Below the pieces are notes generated by a model. That model had not been told where the DNA came from and ran no database searches. It was given only the letters and a program-made list of their open reading frames with translations. Made by a program: the position numbers and the translations under genes. From the NCBI RefSeq assembly GCF_001742145.1, contig NZ_CP015749.1:4092001-4156000 (forward strand): 64,000 nucleotides of DNA, in the 5' to 3' direction. Shown in pieces: positions 49,154 to 61,389 of the stretch; positions within the stretch are counted from its first letter, which is position 1, and each line of letters opens with the position of its first letter. Origin of the DNA: Pectobacterium parmentieri (GTDB taxonomy: Bacteria; Pseudomonadota; Gammaproteobacteria; Enterobacterales; Enterobacteriaceae).

Positions 49154-50146
49154 ATGAAAAAGCAGTACATCGAAAAGCAGCAGCAAATCAGCTTCGTTAA
49201 ATCTTTCTTCTCCAGCCAACTGGAGCAGCTTCTGGGATTGATTGAAGTCCAGGCACCGATTCTCAGCCGTATCGGCGATGGCACGCAGGATAACCTGTCT
49301 GGTACGGAAAAAGCAGTACAGGTTAAGGTTAAAGCCCTGCCTGATGCCACATTTGAAGTGGTGCACTCGCTGGCGAAATGGAAACGCAAAACGCTGGGCG
49401 CGTATGATTTTAGCTTCGGGGAAGGGATTTATACCCACATGAAGGCGCTGCGCCCAGACGAAGATCGCCTGAGCCCGATCCATTCCGTTTATGTCGATCA
49501 ATGGGATTGGGAGCGTGTGATGGGGGATGGCGAGCGCAATGCCGAGTATCTGAAATCGACGGTCACGCGTATTTATCAGGGTATTAAAGCGACTGAAGCT
49601 GCAGTACATCAGGCGTTTGGCATTCAGCCTTTCCTGCCAGAGCAGATTCATTTTATGCATACCGAAACGTTGCTGAAGCGCTATCCCGATCTGGATGCCA
49701 AAGGGCGTGAGCGAGCCATTGCTAAAGAACTGGGGGCGGTCTTCCTGATTGGGATTGGCGGTAAGCTGTCCAGCGGACACTCTCATGATGTGCGTGCGCC
49801 GGATTATGATGACTGGACGACGCCAGGTGAGCAGGAATTAGCAGGTTTGAACGGAGATATCGTTGTGTGGAACCCGGTTCTTAACGATGCGTTTGAGATT
49901 TCATCAATGGGGATCCGCGTGGATGCAGAGGCATTAACACGCCAGTTAGCGCTGACGCAGGACGAAGGACGTCTGAAGCTGGAATGGCATCAGGCGCTGC
50001 TGCGCGGTGAGATGCCACAAACGATTGGTGGGGGAATCGGTCAGTCTCGTCTGGTCATGCTGCTGCTGCAATTGCCGCATATTGGTCAGGTTCAGTGCGG
50101 TGTATGGCCACAGCCGCTGCGTGAGTCGGTTTCCGGCCTGCTTTAA
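49154..50146 (+). CDS. asnA: AsnA, ammonia-dependent asparagine synthetase
   Basis: Makes asparagine from aspartate, ammonia and ATP. Length 330 residues, as in E. coli. Class II aminoacyl-tRNA-synthetase-like fold with [25 protein letters not shown] and a late [20 protein letters not shown]. It is convergent with viaA and overlaps its 3' end by 4 nt. Confidence 0.97.
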   Translation: MKKQYIEKQQQISFVKSFFSSQLEQLLGLIEVQAPILSRIGDGTQDNLSGTEKAVQVKVKALPDATFEVVHSLAKWKRKTLGAYDFSFGEGIYTHMKALRPDEDRLSPIHSVYVDQWDWERVMGDGERNAEYLKSTVTRIYQGIKATEAAVHQAFGIQPFLPEQIHFMHTETLLKRYPDLDAKGRERAIAKELGAVFLIGIGGKLSSGHSHDVRAPDYDDWTTPGEQELAGLNGDIVVWNPVLNDAFEISSMGIRVDAEALTRQLALTQDEGRLKLEWHQALLRGEMPQTIGGGIGQSRLVMLLLQLPHIGQVQCGVWPQPLRESVSGLL

Positions 50147-51621
50147 TAAGCCTTGCCGTGCTGCCAGCGGCGCATTAAGCGGCTTTTTAACCCGGTATCA
50201 AAGCGCCAGATATGGTCAAAGATGTGCATGATGCCGGGTTTGCCATGATCGGACATCGCTACAGCATGAAAACGATGCTGTAGCTGCTTCTGACGACTTT
50301 TCACCTTATTCACCACTTCATCCGGCAATCGCTGGGCGATAAAATCTGAAATCACCACCGCATCGGCATCATGCCAGAGTGCATCGTCCATCTTATCCAA
50401 CAATGCTGACAGACAGGCGCTCATATCTGTGCCGCCGCGGAAGGATTGGCTGAGAAAGCGTATTGCCTGTTCTAATCCGTCTTCAGACGTCAGCTCATAC
50501 TTCACCACGCCGGTAGAAAATAACATGATGTAGCAACGGCGGTTGTCAGCGAGTGCGATGCGCATCAGTGCCAGACAGAAGGCTTTGGCACAGCGTTCAT
50601 TAAAGCCACCCATGGAGCCTGAAGTATCAACGCAGACAATAAACGGGCCACGCGGCTGCTGTTCGTTTTGTTGGTGAACCACTGGCCGCTCGGTGATTTT
50701 CTCACGCCAGCTCTCCCCTTGTAAGCGATAGGTCAGTAGCCGGTGTTCCAACAGACGACGATAAAATTCGTATTCCAGTTCACTGATGCCCAGCGTTGCC
50801 AGCTCAGTGGGCATCAGACGCAAAATATCATCGCTCTGATGCACGCCGCTCACCTGCTCGGGCACGGTGGCGGGTTCCCGTACTCTTACCCGGAAGGCTT
50901 CTTGTGGCGCTTCCTGGGTGAGGATGGATTTGGTTTCCCGGCTGCGGCCCAAGCGTTCCGCCAGTTTTTGCAATGCGGGCTGACGTTGCAGGAAAGCGCC
51001 GAAATCCAGTAGAGAGCGGGGATCGGTGTGAATACGCTGTGCGGCGCTGAGATCCCAGAGCCGTCCGGCCGCGTTTTCATTTTCCGCTAAAATCGGCTCG
51101 AGTTTACCGCTAAGGGTCAGGCGCTGTTGCAATTCATCCAGCAGAATTTCCCGCTCCTGATCCATCAATTGCTGATGCAGTGAAATGGTTTGCAGTGTCA
51201 GACTCAGCCGCCAGCGCTGAAGAAAGAGCGCATGGAGCCCACTCGTTACCTTCTGCCCTAAAGTTCTCTCTGGAGAGGTAATAAGCTGTGAGGCCTGTGT
51301 CAAAAACGGTGATTCCACGTTGTTCAGCGTATCCATAATCGCGGGCAGGCGTGTCTGAAATGCCTGGTTGTCGATCGATTGTGAACGTTGGTAGCAGCTA
51401 AATTCTTTTTCCAGCTCTGGCGGCACCTGCGTGGTGCGCAAGCGCTGCTTTAAGGTTTCTTTCCAGTGAGGGAGGTCGTTGAGTAACGCGGATTTCAGGC
51501 TGGGATATTTTTCAAAGAAGAAAGCGAGCTGCGGTGTCGCCAGCAGCGTGACGACAAGATCGTCCAACAACTCGTTTTCATCAATAGACAGCAGCATTTC
51601 CAGTGATTCCAGCGTGATCAT
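50143..51621 (-). CDS. viaA: ViaA, von Willebrand factor A-domain partner of RavA
   Basis: Protein of 492 residues. The C-terminal VWA domain has the MIDAS motif [14 protein letters not shown] near residue 330, with [16 protein letters not shown] and VVISDFIAQ. It works with the AAA+ ATPase RavA, encoded just upstream, in respiratory-complex maturation and aminoglycoside sensitivity in E. coli. The gap to ravA is 5 nt. It overlaps the asnA end by 4 nt on the other strand. Confidence 0.94.
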   Translation of the reverse strand: MITLESLEMLLSIDENELLDDLVVTLLATPQLAFFFEKYPSLKSALLNDLPHWKETLKQRLRTTQVPPELEKEFSCYQRSQSIDNQAFQTRLPAIMDTLNNVESPFLTQASQLITSPERTLGQKVTSGLHALFLQRWRLSLTLQTISLHQQLMDQEREILLDELQQRLTLSGKLEPILAENENAAGRLWDLSAAQRIHTDPRSLLDFGAFLQRQPALQKLAERLGRSRETKSILTQEAPQEAFRVRVREPATVPEQVSGVHQSDDILRLMPTELATLGISELEYEFYRRLLEHRLLTYRLQGESWREKITERPVVHQQNEQQPRGPFIVCVDTSGSMGGFNERCAKAFCLALMRIALADNRRCYIMLFSTGVVKYELTSEDGLEQAIRFLSQSFRGGTDMSACLSALLDKMDDALWHDADAVVISDFIAQRLPDEVVNKVKSRQKQLQHRFHAVAMSDHGKPGIMHIFDHIWRFDTGLKSRLMRRWQHGKAY

Positions 51622-51626
51622 CTGCG

Positions 51627-53126
51627 TTAGTCCTGTTGCTCTGATTGCTGGATCTGCTCGGCAATCTGTTGCAGGCTGGCTTCTATTTTAGCCAGCCACT
51701 CACTAGGGGCGAACAGGCAAGGCTGATGCTGACTGAACAAGCGACGCTGCTCGCGCAGTTGCATGTTCAGTTTTTCATACTCATCGGTAATTTCGGCAGG
51801 AAGCGCACAGTCACGTTTTTCCGGCAGAGAAAGAATAGAGGATTGCAGGCTGATATCGCGGATAGTCAGGTGCTGGCGATCGTCCACCAGCAGATCGAGA
51901 CGTTGGGTAAAACCAATACCGTTGAGCTTACCCCGGATTTCCCCGCCTTTTTGCAGCCAGCCTTGTAAGGCGCTCTTTTCAATGATCAGGTGGTTGACTT
52001 CAATATCGTGCAGGATCAACGGGCGTTGCAGCACGAGATCCAATGTTTCAGCCGCGATCGTGTCAGGTAAGGTGTAATGGAATTTTCGGCCCAGAAAGTG
52101 CCCCTGTTTCTCTACCGAAAATGCCTGTAATTCACTTTGTTCGCGCTGGTATTGTTGACGCTTGGTATTCACCTGCTGAAGACGGAACAGCAGGCTTTTT
52201 TGCTGATAGGCATGCTCGGTAATCAATAACTCAAGCTGGCGTTCGATGAGCATCAGTGTGCTTTGGTCATGCCAGAGGCAGTCCTTCAGCAGAATAATAT
52301 CAACGGGGGTAATGGCATCCCGACCGCAGAAAAAGGCGCTGGCCTGAAGCAGGCGCAGGGCTTTCTTCCAGCGTCGATCGGAAATGTAGGGTGCTTGTTC
52401 CAGCCTATCTAACTGTTGACGCAGCGTGTAAATCAGTTCGAAGCCCGCTTCCGGCAATGCGACGTGATCAATGTCTTTCTGCCACTGTTGATACTCTTCA
52501 TTGCTGACGCTGAGCGCTGGAGGTACGGGGTTATCGCGATCGTTGCTGGTATTCACGAGCAGCGCCCGGAAATTTTGCTTTTCCTGCACGCGATCGAGCC
52601 ATAGGCGGATGAGCATTCGGTCGTAAAGCGCTTCCAAACCGCCATCTGCCTCAGGCAGTTCATTCGAGGCTGCGACCAGCAGGCGCATGGGGATAGTGTC
52701 TTCGCTGTTGCCATTACGGAAACGTCGTTCGTTAATGGCCGTCAGTAGGGTATTCAAAATAGCGGGACCCGCTTTCCAGATTTCATCCAGAAACACGATC
52801 TCGGCTTCTGGCAGATAACCTGCCGTCAGGCGTTGGTAGCGGCCTTCATCTTTCAGTGCCTGAATGGACAGGGGACCAAACACTTCTTCCGGGGTGGAAA
52901 AGCGGGTCATCAGGTACTCAAATGCGTTCGCATGACGAAACGCGAACTTAAGACGCCGGGCGATCATACTTTTGGCTATACCTGGTGGCCCCAGCAGAAA
53001 AACACTTTCTCCGCTCAGTGCGGCCAGCAGACAGAGGCGAATAGCATGCTGTCTTTCGTAGAGCCCATGTTCTAGCGCATGGCTGAGACGAGAAATTCTT
53101 TCAGCCAATGCCGCAGTTTGACGCAT
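51627..53126 (-). CDS. ravA: RavA, MoxR-type AAA+ ATPase
   Basis: AAA+ protein of 499 residues. Walker A is [20 protein letters not shown] near residue 44, Walker B is [17 protein letters not shown], and sensor 1 is [15 protein letters not shown]. The C-terminal extension corresponds to the LARA domain that contacts the lysine decarboxylase LdcI in E. coli. First gene of ravA-viaA; divergent from kup. Confidence 0.95.
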   Translation of the reverse strand: MRQTAALAERISRLSHALEHGLYERQHAIRLCLLAALSGESVFLLGPPGIAKSMIARRLKFAFRHANAFEYLMTRFSTPEEVFGPLSIQALKDEGRYQRLTAGYLPEAEIVFLDEIWKAGPAILNTLLTAINERRFRNGNSEDTIPMRLLVAASNELPEADGGLEALYDRMLIRLWLDRVQEKQNFRALLVNTSNDRDNPVPPALSVSNEEYQQWQKDIDHVALPEAGFELIYTLRQQLDRLEQAPYISDRRWKKALRLLQASAFFCGRDAITPVDIILLKDCLWHDQSTLMLIERQLELLITEHAYQQKSLLFRLQQVNTKRQQYQREQSELQAFSVEKQGHFLGRKFHYTLPDTIAAETLDLVLQRPLILHDIEVNHLIIEKSALQGWLQKGGEIRGKLNGIGFTQRLDLLVDDRQHLTIRDISLQSSILSLPEKRDCALPAEITDEYEKLNMQLREQRRLFSQHQPCLFAPSEWLAKIEASLQQIAEQIQQSEQQD

Positions 53127-53462
53127 AATTAATCCGTTAGTCCCATGATGTGATGTACTGAAATCGTTTATTTTTGAATCCGACTGCTTTATTGAAAGTA
53201 GTGCATCAGAAAAAACCTACTTTCAGAAAGACAATAGTAATAATAAACGGCAGATCACAGATTTTTATTAGAATACTTTTACGGATTATTACACCCTAAA
53301 GGGGTAGGTAAGCAATAAACCACCTTTTACAGGATGTTTCGTGTACGAGGGCTCACACAATAAAAATGGGTTTTTACCCTGATTTGTGCATACTGTGCTC
53401 TTTTGGACGAGTTGCTGTGAATGATGCGCTTCGCGGACTGATTAATAACAGAAGATAGGTTT
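53127..53462. promoter_or_regulatory. Divergent ravA/kup intergenic region
   Basis: 336 nt with no credible gene. The middle (53160-53290) is AT-rich and likely holds promoters for both genes. A small hairpin CCCTAAAGGGG occurs near 53292. I could not fix promoter boxes or a known operator. Confidence 0.4.
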
Positions 53463-55331
53463 ATGAGCTCAGAACATAAACGTTCGCTCCCGGCTGTCAC
53501 GCTGGCGGCCATCGGGGTGGTTTATGGAGATATAGGAACCAGCCCTCTTTATACGTTAAGGGAATGTTTATCCGGGCAGTTTGGTTTTGGGGTCGAGCCT
53601 GATTCGGTCTTTGGCTTTCTTTCACTGATCTTTTGGCTGTTAGTCCTCGTGGTTTCGCTGAAATATCTCACCTATGTGATGCGTGCCGATAACGCAGGCG
53701 AAGGTGGGATTCTCACCCTCATGTCGTTAGCCGGGCGCAATACCTCCGATCGCATGACGTCCGTGCTGGTCATTATGGGGTTGATCGGCGGCAGCTTCTT
53801 CTATGGGGAAGTCGTCATCACGCCAGCCATCTCGGTGATGTCGGCGATGGAAGGGCTGGAAATCGCCGCGCCGTCGATGGACAGTTATATCGTCCCGCTC
53901 TCGATTGTCGTTCTGACATTACTGTTTATCATTCAAAAACACGGTACTGGCAGCGTCGGTAAGCTGTTTGCACCCGTGATGCTGATTTGGTTTTTGACGC
54001 TCGGCGTACTGGGTGCGCGCAGCATTATCGCTAGCCCGGAAGTCTTGCAGGCGTTGAATCCGATGTATGCCGTTCGCTTCTTTATCGAATACAAAGCGGT
54101 GTCGTTCTTTGCGCTGGGCGCGGTGGTGTTGGCGATTACCGGTGTCGAGGCGCTGTATGCCGATATGGGCCACTTCGGTAAATTCCCGATTCGTCTGGCG
54201 TGGTTTACGGTAGTGCTGCCGTCGTTGGTATTAAATTACTTCGGGCAGGGTGCGCTGCTGTTAAAAGACCCGGAAGCCATCAAAAACCCGTTCTTTCTGT
54301 TGGCGCCAGATTGGGCATTAATACCACTGATGATACTGGCGACTCTGGCGACGATTATTGCCTCACAGGCAGTGATTTCAGGCGTTTTCTCCCTGACGCG
54401 TCAGGCAGTGCGGCTGGGTTATTTGCCGCCGATGCGTATCGTACACACGTCAGATATGGAATCCGGTCAGATTTATATTCCTGCCATTAACTGGATGCTT
54501 TATATCGCGGTCGTCATCGTGATTGTTAGCTTTGAGCATTCGAGCAGCCTGGCTGCGGCTTACGGTATTGCGGTAACGGGCACGATGGTGATTACCAGCA
54601 TTCTGTTCTGTACGGTCGCGGTGAAGAACTGGCTTTGGAATCGCTATCTGGCATGGGTTTTGTTGGCGGGTTTGCTGATGATTGACCTGCCAATGTTTTT
54701 GGCAAACGTGGTCAAGATCTTGTCCGGCGGTTGGCTGCCGCTGGCGCTGGGCATGGTGATGTTTATTATCATGACGACATGGAAAAGTGAGCGTTTCAGG
54801 TTACTGCGTCGGTTGCATGAGCATGGTAACTCGCTGGATGCCATGATTGCCTCGCTGGAGAAATCGCCACCGACACGGGTTCCTGGTACGGCAGTGTATT
54901 TCTCGCGTGCGACTCGTGTGATCCCGTTCGCGTTGCTGCATAACCTCAAACACAACAAAATCCTGCACGAACGGGTGGTGCTGTTGACCATGCGAACGGA
55001 AGATGCTCCTTATGTGCTGAATGCCCGCCGCGTGACGGTTGAACAGCTTTCTCCAACATTTTGGCGCGTGATCGCCAGCTATGGCTGGCGTGAAACGCCG
55101 GATGTAGAAGAGGTCTTTCAGCGCTGTTGGCAGGATGGGTTAACCTGCCAGATGATGGAAACATCTTTCTTTATGTCCAATGAATCGCTGATTATCGGTG
55201 AGCGTCCATGGTATCTGCGCTTGCGCGGTAAGCTGTTCATGATGCTCAGCCGCAATGCGCTACGGGCGGCGGATCAGTTTGAAATACCGCCAAACAGACT
55301 GATCGAGCTAGGGATACAGGTCGAGATTTAA
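53463..55331 (+). CDS. kup: Kup, low-affinity potassium:proton symporter
   Basis: Potassium uptake protein of 622 residues, the E. coli length. The N-terminal [19 protein letters not shown] and [20 protein letters not shown] are family signatures. Twelve or so membrane segments lie within residues 10-455, then a cytoplasmic C-terminal domain. ATG 53463 follows AAGATAGG. In E. coli kup is followed directly by rbsD; here qseC, qseB and ygiW lie between. Confidence 0.97.
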   Translation: MSSEHKRSLPAVTLAAIGVVYGDIGTSPLYTLRECLSGQFGFGVEPDSVFGFLSLIFWLLVLVVSLKYLTYVMRADNAGEGGILTLMSLAGRNTSDRMTSVLVIMGLIGGSFFYGEVVITPAISVMSAMEGLEIAAPSMDSYIVPLSIVVLTLLFIIQKHGTGSVGKLFAPVMLIWFLTLGVLGARSIIASPEVLQALNPMYAVRFFIEYKAVSFFALGAVVLAITGVEALYADMGHFGKFPIRLAWFTVVLPSLVLNYFGQGALLLKDPEAIKNPFFLLAPDWALIPLMILATLATIIASQAVISGVFSLTRQAVRLGYLPPMRIVHTSDMESGQIYIPAINWMLYIAVVIVIVSFEHSSSLAAAYGIAVTGTMVITSILFCTVAVKNWLWNRYLAWVLLAGLLMIDLPMFLANVVKILSGGWLPLALGMVMFIIMTTWKSERFRLLRRLHEHGNSLDAMIASLEKSPPTRVPGTAVYFSRATRVIPFALLHNLKHNKILHERVVLLTMRTEDAPYVLNARRVTVEQLSPTFWRVIASYGWRETPDVEEVFQRCWQDGLTCQMMETSFFMSNESLIIGERPWYLRLRGKLFMMLSRNALRAADQFEIPPNRLIELGIQVEI

Positions 55332-55396
55332 GTGATCTCTCTGTACTCGCTATCACTAACACGTATGCAGCGACTCGTTGTTGGTTATTAGGGAAA

Positions 55397-55435
55397 CACG
55401 GGGATGAGGTTCCCGCAGGGATACCTCGCCCCGTG
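55397..55435. other. Nested hairpin between convergent kup and qseC
   Basis: CACGGGG (55397-55403) pairs with CCCCGTG (55429-55435); inside it AGGT pairs with ACCT and TCCC with GGGA. The result is a long, GC-rich stem in the 159-nt gap between the convergent stops. No T-run follows, so bidirectional termination is possible but unproven. Confidence 0.5.
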
Positions 55436-55490
55436 GTCGACCGTATATCTCGATCTTATCCCAACACCTTAACGTAACATCCTACAGCTT

Positions 55491-56840
55491 CTACCAATTC
55501 ACCGACACAATCAGCCCGCCTCCGGGCTGGTTGGTGAAAGCAACCCGCATGTGATGCAGCGCGGCGATATTGTTCACGATGGAAATTCCCAGACCGCTGC
55601 CAGATTTTTCCTGCCCTGGTGGGCGATAAAAACGCTCGCCGATTCTTGCCAGCGCTTCATCGCTGATGCCCGGCCCGTTATCGGCTACTTTAAAGCCGCG
55701 TCCTGTCAGCGTCAGACTGACCGTTCCCCCTGCATTGCTGTAGCGAATGGCGTTATCTAACAGATTGCGCACCAGCAGGGTCAGCAGCAGTGGATGACCT
55801 TGCCGAATAACTGGGGTATCCGGTAAATCCAGCGTCAGTTCAATATCTGCGGTTTGTGCCGTGTGGTAATGCGCGATGGCGGCCTGTTGCAGTAATTCAT
55901 TGAACTGAACGGGCTGCATTCCCTCGGGATGTGATTCTGCATCCAGCCGCGACAGCGTCAGGAGTTGATCTACCAGCCGGGTGGCGCGATCGATACCTTT
56001 ATCCAGATTCATTAATGCATGGCGACGCATGGCCTCATCGTCATGCGCTAGCTGAGCGACTTCGGTTTGAACTTTCAGGGCCGCCAGCGGGCTACGCAAT
56101 TCATGAGCCGCATCAGAGGTAAAACGGCGTTCGCGAAGCAACATATCGCTGATGCGGGAAAACAGGAGGTTCAGCGCGTTGACCAGTGGGCGGACTTCTT
56201 GTGGGATATGCTGTGTCGCCAGCGATGTGCTGTCGTCGGGGGAGCGCTGCTGAAGTTCGGCGGTAATGCGTTTTAGCGGCGAGAGTTCACGTGTCACCAG
56301 CCAGAACAGCAGTGCCAGCATGATCGGCAGGGCGAACAGCCAGGGCATCAGGTTGGTTTTCACAATATCTAGTGTCATATCCTGACGGTATTCCCATTCC
56401 TGACCCACTGCAATCACGTAACGATTATCCTCTGTCGTCAGCCAGACGATACGCCATGCGTCGTTATCATCGCGCAGTTTGCCGTCGGTGAAGCCGTTGC
56501 GTGTAGCGTCAAAAATGAAATCTTTGCCGTTTTCACCATCGTTCAACACCATTTTTCCATCGTGGGTAAAAATGGCGAAAGCCAGCGCATCATCATCCTG
56601 TTTACCTCGGTTTTTATGTACCAGGCTTTTGGTCTTGGGCAGAGATGCTGGCTGGATTCGCAATTCATCGGGATTCATGGTGGCCAGACGTTTGGCAAAC
56701 AGCATTTGCTGGGTATCAAATAGTTCATTGATGTTATGGCGCGTTTGAGACCACGCAAGCAGACTGGCTACACCCCAGCACATTACTGTCAGCAGCGTAA
56801 AACCCGCAACCAGGCGTAAACGCAGGCTGAGTCGGTTCAT
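55491..56840 (-). CDS. qseC: QseC-like sensor histidine kinase
   Basis: Membrane kinase of 449 residues. Two membrane segments (residues about 7-30 and 160-180) enclose a periplasmic sensor domain. The HAMP region is followed by the H box [20 protein letters not shown], the N box [10 protein letters not shown] and the G boxes DNGPGI and GSGLGISIV. Length and pairing with a QseB-type regulator and ygiW support QseC; an orphan sensor of the same family cannot be excluded. The start overlaps the qseB stop by 4 nt. Confidence 0.88.
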   Translation of the reverse strand: MNRLSLRLRLVAGFTLLTVMCWGVASLLAWSQTRHNINELFDTQQMLFAKRLATMNPDELRIQPASLPKTKSLVHKNRGKQDDDALAFAIFTHDGKMVLNDGENGKDFIFDATRNGFTDGKLRDDNDAWRIVWLTTEDNRYVIAVGQEWEYRQDMTLDIVKTNLMPWLFALPIMLALLFWLVTRELSPLKRITAELQQRSPDDSTSLATQHIPQEVRPLVNALNLLFSRISDMLLRERRFTSDAAHELRSPLAALKVQTEVAQLAHDDEAMRRHALMNLDKGIDRATRLVDQLLTLSRLDAESHPEGMQPVQFNELLQQAAIAHYHTAQTADIELTLDLPDTPVIRQGHPLLLTLLVRNLLDNAIRYSNAGGTVSLTLTGRGFKVADNGPGISDEALARIGERFYRPPGQEKSGSGLGISIVNNIAALHHMRVAFTNQPGGGLIVSVNW

Positions 56841-57499
56841 GGTGCGTCCCCCAGAATATAGCCAATGCCATGCACGGTACGGATAAACCCGCTGCCCAGC
56901 TTTTTGCGCAGGTGGTGGATATGTACTTCGACCGCATTGCTGGAGACATCATCGTCCCACCCATAGAGCTTTTCTTCTAACTGCGCACGGGTGAGTACAC
57001 GGTTTGGATTGAGCAAAAACAGTTCCAGCAGCGCCAGTTCGCGGGATTTTAGTATCAACGGCTCGCAGTTAAGCGTGACGCTCCGCGAGCCCGGTTCAAG
57101 GGAAACCGAACCGTGCGTTAATTCAGGTTGGAGCTGACCGTGACGGCGGCGAATCAGTGCCTGTAGACGAGCGGCAACTTCCGTCAGTGCAAAGGGCTTA
57201 CATAAATAATCATCGGCACCCTGTTGCAACCCTTCCACGCGCTGTTCCAGCGCATCACGGGCGGTCAGAATCAGTACCGGTTCGTCATGTCCAGCCTGAC
57301 GCCACTGGCGTAGGATATCCATCCCATCCATACCCGGCAGGCTGAGATCGAGCACCACTGCATCATAAGGTGCGGCCTTCAATGCGGCGGCACCCGCTTT
57401 ACCTTCCGTAAACCAGTCAATAGTAAAGCCCAGTTTGGTCAACCCAGCTTTTAGGCCATCACCGATCAGGCGATCGTCTTCGATTAACAATATTCTCAT
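56837..57499 (-). CDS. qseB: QseB-like response regulator (OmpR family)
   Basis: Regulator of 220 residues. The receiver domain has acidic pocket EDD (7-9), phospho-acceptor Asp51 in [12 protein letters not shown], Thr in LILTARD and Lys in DYLCKPF. The C-terminal winged helix includes [16 protein letters not shown] and [15 protein letters not shown] 57499 gives [17 protein letters not shown], as in E. coli; upstream codons are rejected. It diverges from ygiW, and a direct-repeat box lies between them. Confidence 0.92.
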   Translation of the reverse strand: MRILLIEDDRLIGDGLKAGLTKLGFTIDWFTEGKAGAAALKAAPYDAVVLDLSLPGMDGMDILRQWRQAGHDEPVLILTARDALEQRVEGLQQGADDYLCKPFALTEVAARLQALIRRRHGQLQPELTHGSVSLEPGSRSVTLNCEPLILKSRELALLELFLLNPNRVLTRAQLEEKLYGWDDDVSSNAVEVHIHHLRKKLGSGFIRTVHGIGYILGDAP

Positions 57500-57642
57500 G
57501 GCCGCCTCGCAGGGAATGTGTCGCTGTCGCATTTACGCCGTTCCCGGTTTTATACGAAATCGTTGGGCGGCGTGTACAGGAAAAATCGCTGAAATCGGGC
57601 GATTTCAGCAATATAAAAAAATAAAAATGCAAAGGATGACTC

Positions 57643-57659
57643 CTTAAGATTCTGTTAAG
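57643..57659. promoter_or_regulatory. TTAAG direct-repeat box between qseB and ygiW
   Basis: CTTAAG-ATTCT-GTTAAG: two half sites 11 nt apart, the pattern bound by PmrA/QseB-type OmpR-family regulators. It is 144 nt from qseB and 85 nt from ygiW. Confidence 0.65.
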
Positions 57660-57743
57660 AACGGTTTGTTTTAATCCTTCTCGAAAACCGATTACTCCCG
57701 CAGGCTAACTGCGAAACGACAGGCAAAATAAGGAAGGAATACG

Positions 57744-58139
57744 ATGAAAAAAGCAGCGGCGTTATTCGCCATTACCGCTCTGGTTTCTGCCCCCGTATTT
57801 GCTGCACAAAGCGGCGGTGGTTTCGTCAACCCGGAAACGCCTGCGGTTGGCACACATAAAGGGGGATTCCTCGATCCACAGAATTCCCTCACGACGGTAG
57901 CTAAGGCTAAAGATCTGCGTGATGACAGTTGGGTTACGCTGAGTGGCAATATTGAAAAACGGATTGGTGATGAGAACTATCTGTTCCGCGACTCGACGGG
58001 AACAATAGAAGTTGAAATCGACCATAAGCGTTGGAATGGCCAGATGGTTTCACCCACGGATAAAGTGGAAATTCAGGGTGAGTTGGATAAAGATTTCAAT
58101 TCCGTCGAGCTGGATGTGAAGCAGATTCGTAAACTCTAA
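57744..58139 (+). CDS. ygiW: YgiW/VisP family periplasmic OB-fold protein
   Basis: Periplasmic protein of 131 residues with a Sec signal (MKKAAALFAITALVSAPVFA) and a bacterial OB-fold (BOF) domain (DDSWVTLSGNIEKRIGDENY, FRDSTGTIEVEID). Homologues are stress-related and linked to QseBC control. ATG 57744 follows AAGGAAGG. Divergence from qseB is the same as in E. coli, where the trio lies elsewhere on the chromosome. Confidence 0.92.
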   Translation: MKKAAALFAITALVSAPVFAAQSGGGFVNPETPAVGTHKGGFLDPQNSLTTVAKAKDLRDDSWVTLSGNIEKRIGDENYLFRDSTGTIEVEIDHKRWNGQMVSPTDKVEIQGELDKDFNSVELDVKQIRKL

Positions 58140-58455
58140 GGCGTTATTCTCAATTATCAAGTGGCGGGCGATTGCCTGCCCTTTCTCTATTTACCAACCA
58201 CTATCTCCGTCATTTTTCACGTTGGCTACATTGATTCACCCAGGTAATCGACGTGATTAAGCTCACCAAGACACCTTTCTTTGCCATCTTCCTGAAACCT
58301 GAGTTATCTAGGTTAGATAACCACATTCTGTTGTCTTTATTTTTTGTTAGCGAAACGTTTCGATGGTGATCACATTTTTTTTATTTCTTCGTTGCCTTTC
58401 TCTCTTCTTTTTCTAGAATATTATCAGCGAAACGTTTCGCTGGTGGGGTGAGAAG
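58140..58455. promoter_or_regulatory. rbs control region with two RbsR operators and a CRP half site
   Basis: The 316 nt before rbsD. CAGCGAAACGTTTCGCTG at 58425-58442 is a perfect 18-bp palindrome of the LacI/RbsR type, just before rbsD. A second copy, AGCGAAACGTTTCGAT, is at 58349-58364, 76 nt away and so suited to looping. Directly after it GGTGATCACATT (58365-58376) holds a good CRP half site. This supports ribose-inducible, cAMP-dependent expression of rbsDACBK. Confidence 0.85.
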
Positions 58456-58875
58456 ATGAAAAAAGCAGCACTATTGAATTCAGATATTTCTTCCGTGATT
58501 GCTCGACTGGGGCACACCGATAGTCTTGTTATTGGTGATGCTGGTTTACCGATTCCAGAAACGACGACCCGTATCGATCTGGCGTTGACGCACAATGTGC
58601 CAACGTTTTTGCAGGTGGTTAATGTTGTCACCAGTGAAATGCAGGTCGAGGCCGCTATTCTGGCGGAAGAGATGATTGAAAAGAACCCCGCGGTCCATGA
58701 CGCATTACTCGATCAATTGAAGCAACTTGAACAACATCAGGGAAACTCAATTGCATTGCACTATGTCAGCCATGAAGAATTTAAAACCCAAAGCGGTAAA
58801 AGCCGGGCCATCATTCGCAGCGGAGAGTGCTCTCCGTATGCCAATGTCATCCTTTGTGCTGGCGTAACGTTCTGA
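58456..58875 (+). CDS. rbsD: RbsD, D-ribose pyranase
   Basis: Interconverts beta-pyranose and furanose forms of ribose. Length 139 residues, with the family core [20 protein letters not shown] (catalytic His) and C-terminal [18 protein letters not shown]. First gene of the rbs operon, 7 nt before rbsA. Confidence 0.96.
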   Translation: MKKAALLNSDISSVIARLGHTDSLVIGDAGLPIPETTTRIDLALTHNVPTFLQVVNVVTSEMQVEAAILAEEMIEKNPAVHDALLDQLKQLEQHQGNSIALHYVSHEEFKTQSGKSRAIIRSGECSPYANVILCAGVTF

Positions 58876-58882
58876 GGTATCA

Positions 58883-60388
58883 ATGCAACCTTTACTGCAA
58901 CTGCAAGGCATCACGAAATCGTTTCCGGGCGTTAAAGCGCTTTCCGGTGCGGCACTCAATGTCTACCCGGGAAAAGTGATGGCGCTGGTGGGCGAGAACG
59001 GTGCGGGCAAGTCCACCATGATGAAAGTCCTGACCGGGATCTACCGTAAAGATGCCGGCAGCATCCATTTTCTGGGGCAAGAGGTGGATTTCAACGGGCC
59101 GAAAGCGTCTCAGGAAGCAGGTATCGGTATTATCCATCAGGAACTTAACCTGATCCCCCAACTGACGATTGCCGAGAATATCTTCCTCGGTCGTGAATTT
59201 ACCAACCGTTTCGGTCGTATCGACTGGAACAAGATGTATGCGGAAGCGGATAAACTGCTGAAGCGCCTTAATTTGCGCTACGACAGTCGCCGTATGGTGG
59301 GGGATTTATCGATTGGCGATCAGCAAATGGTGGAAATTGCCAAAGTGCTGAGCTTTGAATCGAAAGTCATCATCATGGACGAACCCACCGATGCCCTGAC
59401 GGATACTGAAACCGCGTCGTTATTCAGTGTGATCAAAGAGCTGCAATCTCAGGGATGTGGCATCGTCTATATTTCCCACCGTTTGAAAGAAATCTTCGAA
59501 ATCTGCAATGACATTACCGTTTTCCGTGATGGTCAGTTTATCGGCGAGCGTCCGGTAAGCGACTTACAGGAAGACACGCTGATTGAAATGATGGTGGGAC
59601 GCAAGCTGGAAGATCAGTACCCACGCTCGAATAAAGCGCCGGGAGACGTTCGCCTTAAGGTGCAGAACCTGTCTGGGCCTGGTGTCGACAGCGTCAACTT
59701 TACGGTGCGAAAAGGTGAAATACTGGGGGTCGCAGGGCTGATGGGCGCGGGCCGTACTGAACTGATGAAGATTCTCTACGGTGCATTGCCGCGCACTAGC
59801 GGCAATGTGACGCTTGATGGCCGCGACGTGGTAACGCGTAAACCGCAGGATGGTTTGGCGAACGGCATCGTTTACATTTCTGAAGATCGCAAGCGAGATG
59901 GTCTGGTGCTGGGCATGTCGGTAAAAGAAAACATGTCGTTAACTGCGCTGCGCTATTTCAGCCATGCTGGCGGTCGTCTCAAACACGCCGAAGAACAGTT
60001 GGCGGTCGCCGACTTTATTCGCCTGTTCAACGTTAAAACGCCTTCTATGGCGCAGCCTATCGGCCTGCTTTCCGGCGGTAATCAGCAAAAAGTGGCGATT
60101 GCCCGTGGCCTGATGACGCGCCCGAATGTCTTGATCCTTGATGAGCCGACGCGTGGCGTTGACGTGGGAGCGAAGAAAGAAATTTATCAGTTAATTAATC
60201 AATTCAAAGAAGAAGGGTTGAGCATCATATTGGTGTCATCCGAAATGCCCGAAGTCTTGGGAATGAGCGATCGCATCATTGTGATGCATGAAGGGCGCTT
60301 AAGCGGTGATTTCCCGATTGAGCAAGCAACCCAGGAAGCACTGATGGCTGCGGCCGTTGGTAAGCAATACGGCGCAAAGCAGGAGTAA
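58883..60388 (+). CDS. rbsA: RbsA, ribose ABC transporter ATPase
   Basis: Double ATPase of 501 residues. The first half has Walker [15 protein letters not shown] and signature [13 protein letters not shown]; the second has the degenerate loop [14 protein letters not shown] and [15 protein letters not shown]. This asymmetry is normal for sugar importers of this class. It energises RbsC for ribose uptake. Confidence 0.97.
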   Translation: MQPLLQLQGITKSFPGVKALSGAALNVYPGKVMALVGENGAGKSTMMKVLTGIYRKDAGSIHFLGQEVDFNGPKASQEAGIGIIHQELNLIPQLTIAENIFLGREFTNRFGRIDWNKMYAEADKLLKRLNLRYDSRRMVGDLSIGDQQMVEIAKVLSFESKVIIMDEPTDALTDTETASLFSVIKELQSQGCGIVYISHRLKEIFEICNDITVFRDGQFIGERPVSDLQEDTLIEMMVGRKLEDQYPRSNKAPGDVRLKVQNLSGPGVDSVNFTVRKGEILGVAGLMGAGRTELMKILYGALPRTSGNVTLDGRDVVTRKPQDGLANGIVYISEDRKRDGLVLGMSVKENMSLTALRYFSHAGGRLKHAEEQLAVADFIRLFNVKTPSMAQPIGLLSGGNQQKVAIARGLMTRPNVLILDEPTRGVDVGAKKEIYQLINQFKEEGLSIILVSSEMPEVLGMSDRIIVMHEGRLSGDFPIEQATQEALMAAAVGKQYGAKQE

Positions 60389-60395
60389 GTCAGAC

Positions 60396-61364
60396 ATGAG
60401 TTCTCAATCTATCGCGGCAAAACGCTGGTTTAGCAAAGAGTGGTTACTGGAGCAGAAATCGCTGATCGCGCTCCTGATCCTGATTGCGGTTGTTTCCGCC
60501 ATGAGCCCTAACTTTTTCACCCTGAATAACCTGTTCAATATTCTCCAGCAGACATCGGTGAACGCCATTATGGCCGTCGGTATGACGCTGGTGATCCTGA
60601 CCTCGGGAATCGATTTGTCGGTAGGTTCACTGCTGGCGCTGACGGGTGCTGTAGCGGCTTCCATCGTTGGGCTTGAAGTGAATGCGCTGGTGGCCGTATT
60701 TGGCGCACTAGCATTGGGTGCGCTGATTGGTGCAGGCACGGGTGTCATTGTTTCCAAAGGCAAAGTGCAGGCATTTATCGCTACGCTGGTCATGATGCTG
60801 TTACTGCGCGGTGTAACGATGGTTTATACCAACGGTAGCCCGGTGAATACCGGTTTTTCCGATGTGGCAGATGCTTTTGGCTGGTTTGGTATCGGTCGCC
60901 CGTTGGGTATTCCGACGCCAATCTGGATCATGGCTATCGTCTTCGCTGCGACGTGGTACATGCTGCACCATACGCGTCTGGGGCGCTATATCTATGCGCT
61001 TGGCGGTAATGAATCCGCAACCCGCTTATCCGGTATCAGCGTTGATAAAATCAAGATTATTGTCTATTCCCTGTGTGGGCTGTTGTCTGCCCTGGCGGGA
61101 ATTATCGAAGTTGCACGTTTGTCCTCTGCACAGCCTACCGCGGGTACAGGGTATGAACTGGATGCCATCGCGGCGGTGGTATTGGGCGGCACCAGTCTGG
61201 CAGGAGGCAAGGGGCGTATTGTTGGCACGTTGATCGGCGCACTTATCCTTGGTTTCCTCAACAACGGACTGAATTTATTAGGTGTTTCTTCTTACTACCA
61301 AATGATCGTCAAAGCCGTCGTCATTTTGCTGGCGGTTCTGGTAGATAACAAAAGCAGTAAATAA
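60396..61364 (+). CDS. rbsC: RbsC, ribose ABC transporter permease
   Basis: Membrane permease of 322 residues with about ten helices. The start is ATG 60396 (MSSQSIAAKRWFSKEWLLEQ), 7 nt after rbsA; an earlier in-frame GTG lies inside rbsA. The family segments GMTLVILTSGIDLSVGSLLA and AVVLGGTSLAGGKGR are present. Confidence 0.96.
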   Translation: MSSQSIAAKRWFSKEWLLEQKSLIALLILIAVVSAMSPNFFTLNNLFNILQQTSVNAIMAVGMTLVILTSGIDLSVGSLLALTGAVAASIVGLEVNALVAVFGALALGALIGAGTGVIVSKGKVQAFIATLVMMLLLRGVTMVYTNGSPVNTGFSDVADAFGWFGIGRPLGIPTPIWIMAIVFAATWYMLHHTRLGRYIYALGGNESATRLSGISVDKIKIIVYSLCGLLSALAGIIEVARLSSAQPTAGTGYELDAIAAVVLGGTSLAGGKGRIVGTLIGALILGFLNNGLNLLGVSSYYQMIVKAVVILLAVLVDNKSSK

Positions 61365-61389
61365 CCTTCATTCACACAGGAATTGAGTT

